A stretch of DNA of 64,000 nt from CAZXEU01 sp965207385 (lineage in GTDB: Bacteria > Bacteroidota > Rhodothermia > Rhodothermales > Bin80): contig CBDBLZ010000021.1 in the NCBI GenBank assembly GCA_965207385.1, forward strand, positions 1,116,001 to 1,180,000. The letters are read 5' to 3'. Position 1 is the stretch's first letter. The number at the start of each line of letters is the position of its first letter. Shown here piece after piece: positions 51,419 through 60,642 of this stretch. The position numbers were made by a program, and so were the translations under genes. The notes beneath the pieces are model-generated. The model did no database searches. It saw nothing but the letters and a program-made list of their open reading frames with translations, and had not been told where the DNA came from.

Positions 51419-54358
51419 ATGTCAGAGTCTGTCCGGTGCGCCGCGCGCGCATGCGGCCAATGTGGCTTGCCTCGCCTGCTGCGCATTGGTGCCGGCATGG
51501 CCGTGGCCGGCGCCTTTGCCGCAAGCGCGTTCGTCGCGGCGGCATACGGCCAGTATGCGCCGCTTGCCTACGAAGTAGTCTACCGGCCTCCCGGACTGGC
51601 ATACAGAGTGCTGCGCAGCCCGCATTTTGACGTCATCTTTGAAGGTGACGCGGAATCTCTGGCGCGGGAAACGGCGGCGATACTGGAGTCCGAGCTGCCG
51701 CGCGCACAGGCACGGTTTCCTGGTGGGCACGCCGTGCGGATGCCCGTGGTGCTGGATGGATTCAGCGACCGCGCGACCGGGCTGGTTTCTCCCGTTCCGT
51801 TCCGGCAGGAAATCGGCGCGGTATCCATCAAGGGCAGCCGGCTTTCGGCACGCCACGAGTCGTGGATGTGGGCCGTGGCACCGCACGAGGTGGTTCACGC
51901 CGCCCACGCGCAGCTGGGTTCGGGCCGGGGAGTGGTGGGAATCGTTCGGCGCGTTGCTCCGGATCTGGCGAGAGCCCTCCAATTGTGGGTGCCGCCCGGC
52001 ATTGCGGAAGGCGTAGCAGTCTACCATGAAAGCCACCTGCAGCCCGGCGCCGGCAGGCTCAACCATCCGCTCTTTCAGATGCACTTCTGGGCCGCCATGG
52101 CATCACGGCGGCCCTGGACGCTTGCCCAGATGCTCGAAGTGCCGGCATTTGCGCTCCCGCCGGACCGCTACTATGTAGGCGGAGCAAACCTGTACAATTA
52201 CTTTGCGGGGACAGGTGTCATGAGCCGTGCGGCGAGGCTGCACGACAAGTTTCCGTTTCTGGGCTTTGGCGTGGAACTGTGGGCGGCCACGGGTGAGTTG
52301 CCCTTCCGCACCGGGCGCCGTTTCAGGAGGGAAATGCGCGCGGCAGAGGAAGCCAGGCAGCGCCGGCTTGGCCCACTTACGCAGTCGGTGACCATTGCAA
52401 GCGGCCCCGGTCACATCTACCGCCGTCCCAGATGGCTCGACGAAGGCACGCTGATTGTGCATGCCAGCGGAAATGACCTGCCTCGGGGTCTGTACAAGCT
52501 CGATGCCGAAGGCGGCAAGCCGAAACGGCTGAGCCTGCTGTCGCTCCCGGAGGACTACCATTACAGCTTGTCGGAGGACCGGGATGCCGTATTCTTTTCC
52601 AGGTACGTACGTGACCCGCTTGCACACACTAGGCTTGTGGCCGATGCCTTCCGACTGGATCTTGAGAAGGGGAGCGTTGCCAGGCTTACAAGGGGAGCCC
52701 GCATACATGCGCCGATCCCATCTGAAGACGGAATGTGGGCACTGCGAAACATAGGTCAATTCAACCAGTGGGTCCACGTCTCTTCCGCCGGCGTGATAGT
52801 GCCGTTAATGATTACTGGGCGAACCCTATTCGTGCAGCTTGCCAGGCGCCCCGGCAGCGGCGACGTGGCCGTGCTCGCGCGAAGGGATGGGGTCCAGGGT
52901 TTGTACCGGGTCCAGTTTGGGGAAAAGCACGGTGCCATTGGGCCGTGGCTGTTCCTTCGGGACGCTTCGATATTCGACATTTCCTGGAGCACGAGCGGCC
53001 GGTTCCTTCTCCTTGCTGCCGATTTGGGAGGCGTGACAAATGTATATGCGCTGGATGTGGAGGAGGATGATCTGTTTCAGCTCACCAACGTGCCGTACGG
53101 GGCTTTTGAGGGCGCACTGTCTCCCGATGGACGCAGACTTGCCTTTGTTGAGGCACGGCACGAAGGCACGGACATCAAGATCGTGCCGTTTGCCCCTGAA
53201 ATGGGGCTCTTCGTAAGCCCGGCCGAGCGCCAGCCGCTATCCGACATTCCGAGTCTTGACGCGTCGACCAGGGCACCTGTCCTGGAAGGCGGTGTTGTCG
53301 AACGCTACCGCGCAGCTCGGCACATGGCCCCGCGCATTTTCTTCCCACTGGCGCGCTACCCGATGATGGAAGAGCACGACGGTGATTTTCGTTTGGGGTT
53401 CGGTGCCGGATTAGGTATGCAGGGTGGTGACCCGCTGCAGCGCTTGGCCTATGGCCTGGAAGCAATGTATCAGTCTGGCAGGTTGTGGGGCGAGGTGACT
53501 GCCCGCAGCGCCATTTGGCCCGTGCGCATGTCAGTCACCGCATACGACAGATTGTCCACGGTAGTAACCAGGGAGGATGGCGGCCCGTCCAGGGCCCGGC
53601 GCCTCGGGCGCGAAGAGGCGGGCGTGCAGCTGGACCTGAGACTGCCGCTCGTGCTGCACGACAACGTGCGCCGTACGACACTCCTTCTCGGTGCTGGTAT
53701 TGCGGCATCGGGTGAGCGGCGATTCGATGCGGCAGGATCTTCGACAGTAGTCCGCGCTGCCGACGGCACCTCGCATGGTGTGTTCAGATCGCACGTGAGC
53801 CTGCTATCGGCAATATCGCTGTCGCACGGCATCCGGTACAACCGGGCGGACCTCCTGCCGGCGGCCGGGCTCAGGCTTTCCGTATCGGGACTGTCGGATC
53901 TGTGGGCGGAAGCGGCAGAGAACAGGCACACGGTTCTGGCACGGCTATCCTGGTACCGGGCGATTGTGCCGCGCTGGAACCTGGCGCTGCGCGCACGCGC
54001 AAGTCTGCTGGCCCAGAACCGGGGCGCCATCTTCAGCTTGCGACGCCTGCTGCCCAGGGGAAACGAAGACGCCTTTCTGGGACGGGGAATGTACTACGGA
54101 GGGGATGCGGAGGCGGTGCTGCCTCTCTGGCATGTCGACAACGGCTTCCTGACCGTTCCCCTGTACGTGAAGGCCGCATATGCCTACGGCTTTGCGGAGA
54201 TGATGCGGCCCACAACGCCTGGCCGGCACCAGTGGCGACAACTGTCGGCTGTGGGCGGCGGGCTGGGGCTGCAACTGCGCCTATACTATCAGCTCGATCT
54301 CGATCTGCGTCTTGGCACGACCCTGGATCGCGACCATGGATGGGTTACGTTCCGCTAG
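51419..54358 (+). CDS. Exported protein: HEXXH metallopeptidase-like domain, beta-propeller, outer-membrane barrel
   Basis: A 979-residue exported protein (hydrophobic AGMAVAGAFAASAFVAAAYG signal). Near the N-terminus APHEVVHAAH gives H156-E-x-x-H160, and GIAEGVAVYHES gives a downstream Glu197, the zinc-ligand pattern of gluzincins (peptidase MA-like). The middle (about 350-620) is a TolB/PD40-type propeller (RPRWLDEGTLIVHASG, YHYSLSEDRDAVFFSR, GALSPDGRRLAFVEA). The last 300 residues look like an outer-membrane beta-barrel, ending in VTFR. Similar three-part proteins occur in Bacteroidota and Rhodothermota; function is unknown. An alternative start at 51497 would avoid crowding the tRNA. Confidence 0.85.
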   Translation: MSESVRCAARACGQCGLPRLLRIGAGMAVAGAFAASAFVAAAYGQYAPLAYEVVYRPPGLAYRVLRSPHFDVIFEGDAESLARETAAILESELPRAQARFPGGHAVRMPVVLDGFSDRATGLVSPVPFRQEIGAVSIKGSRLSARHESWMWAVAPHEVVHAAHAQLGSGRGVVGIVRRVAPDLARALQLWVPPGIAEGVAVYHESHLQPGAGRLNHPLFQMHFWAAMASRRPWTLAQMLEVPAFALPPDRYYVGGANLYNYFAGTGVMSRAARLHDKFPFLGFGVELWAATGELPFRTGRRFRREMRAAEEARQRRLGPLTQSVTIASGPGHIYRRPRWLDEGTLIVHASGNDLPRGLYKLDAEGGKPKRLSLLSLPEDYHYSLSEDRDAVFFSRYVRDPLAHTRLVADAFRLDLEKGSVARLTRGARIHAPIPSEDGMWALRNIGQFNQWVHVSSAGVIVPLMITGRTLFVQLARRPGSGDVAVLARRDGVQGLYRVQFGEKHGAIGPWLFLRDASIFDISWSTSGRFLLLAADLGGVTNVYALDVEEDDLFQLTNVPYGAFEGALSPDGRRLAFVEARHEGTDIKIVPFAPEMGLFVSPAERQPLSDIPSLDASTRAPVLEGGVVERYRAARHMAPRIFFPLARYPMMEEHDGDFRLGFGAGLGMQGGDPLQRLAYGLEAMYQSGRLWGEVTARSAIWPVRMSVTAYDRLSTVVTREDGGPSRARRLGREEAGVQLDLRLPLVLHDNVRRTTLLLGAGIAASGERRFDAAGSSTVVRAADGTSHGVFRSHVSLLSAISLSHGIRYNRADLLPAAGLRLSVSGLSDLWAEAAENRHTVLARLSWYRAIVPRWNLALRARASLLAQNRGAIFSLRRLLPRGNEDAFLGRGMYYGGDAEAVLPLWHVDNGFLTVPLYVKAAYAYGFAEMMRPTTPGRHQWRQLSAVGGGLGLQLRLYYQLDLDLRLGTTLDRDHGWVTFR

Positions 54359-54411
54359 GCCGGAAACCGCTCGCTTGCGCCTCCGGTATATGTGCAATGC
54401 TCCCTAGAACT

Positions 54412-55302
54412 ATGCGTACCATGCGAATTGCGGCGGCATTGCTGATGCTGTGTGGTCTGGCCGGCGAGGCCGGTGCCCGCGAGTTTCTCTGCTCCGTGAG
54501 CGTGAATTACCGGCAGTTGCAGGGATCGAGCTTCACGCATCTGGACGATCTCGAGCAGCTCGTTGAAGACTACATGAACAAGAATAACTGGACGACGGAC
54601 AGCTTCCAGCCGGAGGAATGGATCGAGTGTTCGATGCAGATCGTCTTCCTGGAGGCCAGGACGCAGACCTCGTTCCGGGCGCAGCTCATCATTACCAGCA
54701 CCCGCCCCATTTACGGCACAACGGCGAAAACGACGGTACTGCAGATCAATGATGAAAGCTGGGAGTTCTCGTATGCGCGTGGCACGCCTCTGGTATTCGA
54801 GGTCGAGCGCTATGATGCGCTGACGTCCGTGCTCGACTTCTACGCCTATATCATGCTCGGGTATGACTATGACTCGTTCAGCGAACTGGGCGGAGAAGCG
54901 CATTTTCAGAAGGCAAAGCGGATCCAGCAGCTAGCCGACTCAAGAAATGCCCCCGGCTGGAGCGCGCTCAACAGGGATCCACGCGGAGAGCTTGCTGACC
55001 AGCTTACCGGGCCCCGGTTCAGGCCTCTGCGTCAGGCCTACTTTCAGTACCATTTCGGCGGGCTCGATCACTTCACTCAGGATCCGGAAGATGCAAGAGA
55101 GGCGGTACTGGCCGTCTTGAGCACTTTGCAGGAGCTATACCGCGAGTTGGCGCGACAGCACGTGTTTGACATATTCTTTTCGACCAAGTACACGGAACTG
55201 ACTGCCGTATTCGAGGGGTCAGACCAGAGCTCCCAGGCTTTCTCGCTGCTGGCGGAAGTAGATCCGGCTCACCTGACCAAATACAACGAACTGGTGCAGT
55301 AG
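54412..55302 (+). CDS. DUF4835 family protein
   Basis: About 296 residues with a signal peptide (IAAALLMLCGLAGEAGA) followed by REFLCSVSVNYRQLQGSSFTHLDDLEQ. The family core follows: VFLEARTQTSFRAQLIITSTRPIYGT, YDALTSVLDFYAYIMLGYDYDSFSELGG and VFDIFFSTKYTELTAVFEG. DUF4835 is almost confined to Bacteroidota and its sisters and has been seen near gliding/secretion and DNA-metabolism genes. No activity is known. ATGs at 54397, 54412 and 54421 are all possible starts. Confidence 0.88.
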   Translation: MRTMRIAAALLMLCGLAGEAGAREFLCSVSVNYRQLQGSSFTHLDDLEQLVEDYMNKNNWTTDSFQPEEWIECSMQIVFLEARTQTSFRAQLIITSTRPIYGTTAKTTVLQINDESWEFSYARGTPLVFEVERYDALTSVLDFYAYIMLGYDYDSFSELGGEAHFQKAKRIQQLADSRNAPGWSALNRDPRGELADQLTGPRFRPLRQAYFQYHFGGLDHFTQDPEDAREAVLAVLSTLQELYRELARQHVFDIFFSTKYTELTAVFEGSDQSSQAFSLLAEVDPAHLTKYNELVQ

Positions 55303-55369
55303 TGCGTCGTGCACGGCAATTCCTGGCACGCCTGAGCCTACGCGCATCGTCTGAAACCTCTGACATGCA

Positions 55370-55846
55370 ATGATGACAAAGCAAGCCGCAGTTATTGTAT
55401 CGGTCGCCGTCCTTGCCGTTGTGCTGACGGGCGTCGTGCTGATTTCGGGGAAGGCCGCCGATGAGACCGTGCTCGTTTACAAGACACCCACGTGCGGGTG
55501 CTGCCAGAAGTGGGTCGACCACCTGGATGATGCGGGATTCGACGTAGAGGTCCGAAATTTGACCAGCCTGGCGGCCATAAAAAACGAACTGGGTCTGCCG
55601 AGGCAGTTGGCTTCCTGCCATACGGCCGTGGTTGACGGATACGTCATTGAAGGCCATGTACCGGCAGTGCACGTGCAGCGTCTGCTGGAGGAGCGTCCCG
55701 CCATCAAGGGCATTGCCGTGGCGGGTATGCCGATTGGCTCGCCCGGCATGGAGGGCCCCAATCCGCAGGCCTATGACGTCGTTGCCTTCGACGCGGAGGG
55801 CAGCACGAGCGTGTACGCACGCGAGACCCCGGGAGCTTCGCGGTAA
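55370..55846 (+). CDS. DUF411 metal-binding protein
   Basis: A 158-residue protein with an N-terminal membrane anchor or signal (VSVAVLAVVLTGVVLISG). The DUF411 core is VYKTPTCGCCQKWVDHLDDAGF (Cys42, Cys44, Cys45) and LASCHTAVVDGYVIEGHVPA. The family binds copper or other soft metals in the periplasm and is often found with copper-resistance genes, though none are adjacent here. It precedes def by 7 bp. Confidence 0.92.
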   Translation: MMTKQAAVIVSVAVLAVVLTGVVLISGKAADETVLVYKTPTCGCCQKWVDHLDDAGFDVEVRNLTSLAAIKNELGLPRQLASCHTAVVDGYVIEGHVPAVHVQRLLEERPAIKGIAVAGMPIGSPGMEGPNPQAYDVVAFDAEGSTSVYARETPGASR

Positions 55847-55853
55847 CCGGTCC

Positions 55854-56402
55854 ATGGTACTTCCCATACGACTCTTCGGTGACCCGATACTGAGGGCTCC
55901 TGCCAGGGAGGTTGCCGGTGTGAGCGAAGAGGTTCAGGACCTTATCGATAACATGGCGGACACGGTGCGGGCCGCGGCAGGAATTGGTCTGGCCGCGCCT
56001 CAGGTGGGTTGCAGGGAGCGCGTCATCATCGTGGATCTGAGTGCCGTGGAGGAGGATTGGGGCTCAGAGCCCATGGTGTTGATCAATCCTCAAATCCATT
56101 GGGAGAGTCCGGAAGATGCGGAATTCGAGGAAGGCTGCCTTTCTATTCCTGAAATCCGGGAAATGGTTGTGCGTCCGGCCCGCGTACGCCTGAGCTACCG
56201 CGACAAGGCATTCGTCAGGCGGGAGATCGAGGCCAGGGACTTGCTCGCCCGCGTGATTCAGCACGAGTACGATCATCTGGAAGGAGTGCTCTTCATCGAC
56301 CTGATCAGTCCGTTTCGGCGCAGCCTCTTGCGCAGGCGGCTGCGGGAGATTTCCCGTGGTGAGGTGGAGGCCGAGTATGCGGTTGCTGCGGTGCCGCGAT
56401 GA
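55854..56402 (+). CDS. def: Peptide deformylase
   Basis: A 182-residue metalloenzyme removing the formyl group from nascent proteins. All three motifs are intact: GIGLAAPQVG (43-52), EGCLS with Cys95, and QHEYDHLEG with His137-Glu138-His141. The ATG at 55854 fits the family start (LPIRLFGDPILR). It lies between DUF411 and an M23 peptidase gene, with short gaps suggesting one operon. Its partner initiator tRNA is encoded elsewhere in the window. Confidence 0.96.
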   Translation: MVLPIRLFGDPILRAPAREVAGVSEEVQDLIDNMADTVRAAAGIGLAAPQVGCRERVIIVDLSAVEEDWGSEPMVLINPQIHWESPEDAEFEEGCLSIPEIREMVVRPARVRLSYRDKAFVRREIEARDLLARVIQHEYDHLEGVLFIDLISPFRRSLLRRRLREISRGEVEAEYAVAAVPR

Positions 56403-56406
56403 CACA

Positions 56407-57615
56407 ATGAGCCGGGGCGGTCTCTTGGCAGACGCGATTTCGAATCCGGGTGGATCGCGACTTCTCAGCGGTTGGTTATCGGAGCCGCCCAGCTTGTTGG
56501 CTGTGCTCTTTGTTGCGTGCCATCTTGCAGGTGCGACCGCGTCGCTTTCCGCCCAGTCCGTCTGGGACAGCTCCGAAGAGCTTCCGCAGCGCATGATGCA
56601 GCTTGTGCTGCCAACCGAGAATGACGCGCTATTCTCGGATGACGGGCCCGCGTTTTACCAGTACACGGACCGGAGAATGCAGCCGGGCATCGCTCCTGCC
56701 TGGGAGGGCGGCAAGTACGGCTTCGTGCGCAACTTTCGAGTAACGCGCTACGGACCCGTTTATACCAGGTTTCATGAAGGAATCGACATCAGGTCGGTGG
56801 AGCGTGCCTCGGAGCGGCAGGAGCCGCGGGACCTCGTGCGCAGTATTGACGACGGGGTCGTAGTCTACGTGAACAATACGTCCGCACATTCCAGCTATGG
56901 CCGGTATGTGGTCGTGGAGCACTGGTGGAGTGGATCGCCGTTCTACAGCCTCTATGCGCACCTTGGTCGCATAACCGCCAACGTCGGGCAGGATGTGTCG
57001 CGCGGGCAGGCCCTTGGCGTGATGGGTTACAGCGGTGTCGGCATCAACCGGCGACGGGCCCACCTCCATCTGGAGGTGAACCTGATGCTAAGTCGCAACT
57101 TTCAGGACTGGTACGACGAGAATTTTGCCGACAACGACAAGAATCACCACGGAATCTATAACGGCATGAACCTTGCCGGGATGGACGTAGCTGAGTTGTA
57201 CATGCAGGCCAGGCAGGATCCTTCCCTGTCAATTCGGCAGTTTGTGGCTGGCCAGGATCCGTTCTTTGCGGTGACCGCCCCCGCCGCCGGAATGCCGGAC
57301 ATGCTCTGGCGCTATCCGTGGTTGTCCCCTGATCTGGAGGGTTGGTCTCCGATGTTCGGATCCCTGGCGGATTTTGGCTCCGCTTTGGAGATAACTTTCT
57401 CGCGAAGCGGGATGCCTCTTCGCTTTGAAGCCCTGGACCGTGAAGTGACGGCAACCGAGGTTCGAGTCTTGAATCCATCTCCCATGCCGTACCAGTACTT
57501 GACCGGCGGGCTTGTCAGGGGATCTGGCGATCAGGCCTCTCTCTCCGCCTCTGGACGCAGGCATGTCTCCCTACTATTGCGTACAGCGCCCGATCTCCGC
57601 GGTACTTCCTGGTAG
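56407..57615 (+). CDS. M23 (LytM) family metallopeptidase, envelope-anchored
   Basis: About 402 residues with an N-terminal hydrophobic segment (LLAVLFVACHLAGATASLSAQ). The zinc endopeptidase site has H123-x-x-x-D127 (FHEGIDIR), H185 (LYAHLG) and H219-L-H221 (HLHLEV), so it should be active on peptidoglycan cross-bridges. A C-terminal beta-rich domain of about 120 residues of unknown type follows. The insertion between His123/Asp127 and the strand GVVVYVNN is longer than in typical LytM enzymes. It starts 4 bp after the def stop. Confidence 0.92.
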   Translation: MSRGGLLADAISNPGGSRLLSGWLSEPPSLLAVLFVACHLAGATASLSAQSVWDSSEELPQRMMQLVLPTENDALFSDDGPAFYQYTDRRMQPGIAPAWEGGKYGFVRNFRVTRYGPVYTRFHEGIDIRSVERASERQEPRDLVRSIDDGVVVYVNNTSAHSSYGRYVVVEHWWSGSPFYSLYAHLGRITANVGQDVSRGQALGVMGYSGVGINRRRAHLHLEVNLMLSRNFQDWYDENFADNDKNHHGIYNGMNLAGMDVAELYMQARQDPSLSIRQFVAGQDPFFAVTAPAAGMPDMLWRYPWLSPDLEGWSPMFGSLADFGSALEITFSRSGMPLRFEALDREVTATEVRVLNPSPMPYQYLTGGLVRGSGDQASLSASGRRHVSLLLRTAPDLRGTSW

Positions 57616-57616
57616 C

Positions 57617-59632
57617 ATGCGACGCGGTATCGGCGCGTTCCTTGCTGCGCTTTGGGTTCTTGCGCCCCCCGGCACCGCAGTCCTTGCACAGGAAGCCCGA
57701 CCTGTAGCGGGCACGGTAGTAAATGCGAGGACGGGCAATCCGATAGAAGGTGCCACCGTTGTTCGTGTGGGCACGCTGTACGCGCATGTCACGGGTGCCG
57801 ACGGCAGGTTTGTGCTTGGGCCGGCGCCTGCGGGGGCCTTCGTGATCGAAGCTTCCGCGCCGGGATTTCGAATCGTGCGAGTGGAAGTGGAAGGAGATGC
57901 CGAGCTTTCGCTTGCGCTGCACGCCAGAACCGACAAGCTGAGACCTTCGGAGCCGGCGCTGGGGAGGCGTCCGGGCATGCCCCCGTGGCCGGTGACCGTT
58001 GGCAATGCATCTCGCCGCCTTGCAGGCGCGGGAGCGTCAGCGCGCCGAAGCGTCAGCGTATCGTCCCAGATGCGCGGCTTATGGGGCGACCAGGTCGGAA
58101 TCCTTGTCAATGAGCTCCAAGCCGCGCCTTCGCCATTTTCCGGCGTGGGCTTGTACGCGGTTGTGCCCGGCGACAGGGTTGACGTGGTTCCCGGGCCCTA
58201 CGCATTGACGTGGGGCCCCGGCTTGCTTAGTGCCGTTCGGATAGCGTCGGCCACTCCTGAAGCAGGGAGCGTCACGGCATCCTATGAATCCGAAACCGGG
58301 TCCCGGAATGCAAGCATTGCCGGGGCCGCCGGGCTGGGACCGGCCATGTTCGCGTTGCGCGCGGCCTCCCTTTCGGACCACGGGTCTCGGGGAAGCCGGC
58401 TTCTACCCGGCAGCGGCAGGTTGAGATTTGTCGGTCCACGGCTGACCCTGTCTCTGCCCGGCGGTACGGAGCTAGCCGCTGATGCGGCCTTGGCATCGGA
58501 AGGCGAGGCCGGAGCTCCAGGTGAGGAGTGGCGCGGCCATGTCTCGGGTTCGCTGCGCCGCGCCCGGCCCGAGGGGAACGTCCAGGAGTTGTTGCTGTCG
58601 GCCGGTTGGCAGCGTATTCCAGGTTCGCTGGATTTGCAGCGGCGGGGCGTGTCCGCCAGCGTGCTCACGGCTCGCGCGGCGGCGCTGGTGGCGCCGGTGC
58701 CGCAATGGTCCATGGAGGTGGGCACGGACCTGCGGCGCACATTGCCACTTGCCGCCGGCCAGGATTGGCAGCTTGTGGAATCAGGGCTGTTTACGCGCAC
58801 CGAAATCAAGCGCTCGCGTCTGGTTCTGGATGCTACAGCCCGCCTTGACGTCGTTCATGCCGGTCTGGCGGCGCAGGCTCGAACCCGGGGATTTGCCAGT
58901 GCCGCCCTCGTGGCATCGGCTCCGTTGCAGGATGACTGGGTGATTGCTCTGGGGGGCGCATCGGCCATGCGCACGGTCGGCGTTCAGGGATCGCGAAGCC
59001 GCCAGTGTGCGGAAGGTCTCGCAGGCTGCGATTCTGGCGTGGAGCTCTCCACAGAGCGGGTCTGGCAGGCAGATTTGCTTGTGCGCTCGGGCGATCGCCC
59101 GTCCGGGACGGGCGCCGGACTCTTTGTCCGGCGTCTGCGCGGCCAAAGGCCCCTCAACCCGCGTATTCCGGATGCGGATGTGGACAGGGAGATAATCCTC
59201 TGGGGGGCGGAGGCATGGGCAGACGGGCCCATACTGGAACCTGTCCTTTGGGCCCATGGGTCGGCGGCGTATCTGGCCGGCTACGACCACATGGCGGGAG
59301 GCCCGGCCTACGGCGTACCGCCAGCCTCGTTTGCGGCGGGACTGGAGGCTACGGCGCCGGGTGTTCCGATAGGGGTTGGAGGCACCGTCCATGGAGCAGC
59401 ACGGCGCGGGCAGCTAGTGACGCGGCCTGTCGCCCAAGAGCCGACTCCGTCCTACATCACGGCAGACGTGTGGGTCGAGGCGGATTTGCCGGGTCGGATT
59501 CGGGTGAGAGTGACCGCCGTGAACCTGGCCAACAGGCAGTACCGGATGGAATTTGACAATGCCCATTCGCTGGGTTTTCCCCTCCGAGATCCCGGTCGCG
59601 CGTGGGAGCTTGGCCTGTCCCGCGGTCTCTAA
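57617..59632 (+). CDS. TonB-receptor-like outer membrane protein with carboxypeptidase-like domain
   Basis: A 671-residue protein with a signal peptide (FLAALWVLAPPGTAVLAQ). A CarboxypepD-reg-like domain follows (VAGTVVNARTGNPIEGATVVRVG, about 24-100), then a plug-like region (GDQVGILVNELQ, VPGDRVDVVPGPYALTWGPG) and a long barrel ending RAWELGLSRGL. It is shorter than SusC and has no obvious TonB box, so it may be a passive or specialised porin-like receptor. It starts 1 bp after the M23 stop, and its 3' end overlaps the convergent reductase gene by 4 bp. Confidence 0.85.
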   Translation: MRRGIGAFLAALWVLAPPGTAVLAQEARPVAGTVVNARTGNPIEGATVVRVGTLYAHVTGADGRFVLGPAPAGAFVIEASAPGFRIVRVEVEGDAELSLALHARTDKLRPSEPALGRRPGMPPWPVTVGNASRRLAGAGASARRSVSVSSQMRGLWGDQVGILVNELQAAPSPFSGVGLYAVVPGDRVDVVPGPYALTWGPGLLSAVRIASATPEAGSVTASYESETGSRNASIAGAAGLGPAMFALRAASLSDHGSRGSRLLPGSGRLRFVGPRLTLSLPGGTELAADAALASEGEAGAPGEEWRGHVSGSLRRARPEGNVQELLLSAGWQRIPGSLDLQRRGVSASVLTARAAALVAPVPQWSMEVGTDLRRTLPLAAGQDWQLVESGLFTRTEIKRSRLVLDATARLDVVHAGLAAQARTRGFASAALVASAPLQDDWVIALGGASAMRTVGVQGSRSRQCAEGLAGCDSGVELSTERVWQADLLVRSGDRPSGTGAGLFVRRLRGQRPLNPRIPDADVDREIILWGAEAWADGPILEPVLWAHGSAAYLAGYDHMAGGPAYGVPPASFAAGLEATAPGVPIGVGGTVHGAARRGQLVTRPVAQEPTPSYITADVWVEADLPGRIRVRVTAVNLANRQYRMEFDNAHSLGFPLRDPGRAWELGLSRGL

Positions 59633-60609
59633 CTGCAGATGGCTGTTGCCATGCGCTGCGCCGTTTCTTCGAAGGGCCGAAACGAGCAGCCAAGTTCGCG
59701 CACGGCCTTTTCGTTGCTGTACCTGTAACGCTGGGCCAGGTTACGGGCCAGGACGCGCGTCATGTTGGCCGGCTTGCGCGCCAATGCAGCCCAGCCTTCC
59801 GCCGCGGTGGCAACAGCAAGTGCCAGCCACGGACGCAATCCGCTTTGCGGCTCGGCAACGCCCAATGCCCGCGCCAGAGTGCCAAATATGTCTCTCCAGC
59901 TCAGATTCTCTGATCCAAGGATATAGCGATGGCCACAAGTGCCGTGCGTCATGGCCCTGATGTGCCCGGCTGCCACGTCTTCCACGTCTACCACATTGCT
60001 ACCACCCACGGGTGCCTTACGGACCCACCCCGACTGTACAAGCTCTGCGAGCCGCATCGTGTTTTCACCCGGCCGCCCGGGTCCGAAAATAACGGACGGA
60101 TTGACCATTACGGCATCCAGACCTTCGGCGATACCGCGGTGGATTTCGAGCTCGGCTTCGTGCTTCGATATGGCATAGGGCGTGTTTAGCCGCGATCCCT
60201 GCCACGGCGTACCCTCTGTGCGCACCGAATCCGGATTCGGTGCCTGTCCCAGGGCCGCGATACTGGACGTATGCACCATGCGCTGCACGCCGGCCGCGAG
60301 AGCGGCATTGACCACGCAGGCCGTGCCATGGACGTTGGTCAGGCGCAGCCTGCCGAGCACGCGGGTTGGACCCATCACGACGGTTGCCGCCGTATGGTAC
60401 ACATGGGCTACGCCTCGCATGGCAACCGCCAGACTTTCGGGATCGCGAACGTCGCCGACGACATGCTCAACGTGGCCGGAAATTTCACCCAGGAGGTCCA
60501 GCTTGGAGTGTGATCGCCTGAGAATGCGGACGTCGGTACCAGCCGTCACAAGCTGACGCGTGACTACGGAGCCGACGAAACCTGTTGCTCCTGTTACGAG
60601 AGATAGCAC
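59629..60609 (-). CDS. NAD(P)-dependent epimerase/dehydratase (extended SDR, dihydroflavonol-reductase-like)
   Basis: A 326-residue extended SDR. The N-terminal VTGATGFVGSVVTRQL nucleotide loop, HTAATV, HTSSIAALG and YAISKHEAEL (Y-x-x-x-K) are intact, followed by VMVNPSVIFGPG and VDVEDVAAGHIRAM. It reduces or epimerises a sugar, sterol-like or polyketide-like substrate; the family does not decide which. It sits 33 bp downstream of the biotin-carrier gene on the same strand. Confidence 0.92.
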   Translation of the reverse strand: MLSLVTGATGFVGSVVTRQLVTAGTDVRILRRSHSKLDLLGEISGHVEHVVGDVRDPESLAVAMRGVAHVYHTAATVVMGPTRVLGRLRLTNVHGTACVVNAALAAGVQRMVHTSSIAALGQAPNPDSVRTEGTPWQGSRLNTPYAISKHEAELEIHRGIAEGLDAVMVNPSVIFGPGRPGENTMRLAELVQSGWVRKAPVGGSNVVDVEDVAAGHIRAMTHGTCGHRYILGSENLSWRDIFGTLARALGVAEPQSGLRPWLALAVATAAEGWAALARKPANMTRVLARNLAQRYRYSNEKAVRELGCSFRPFEETAQRMATAICS

Positions 60610-60642
60610 GCTGAATCCGGGAATGCGTGGAACGGTTGCAGC

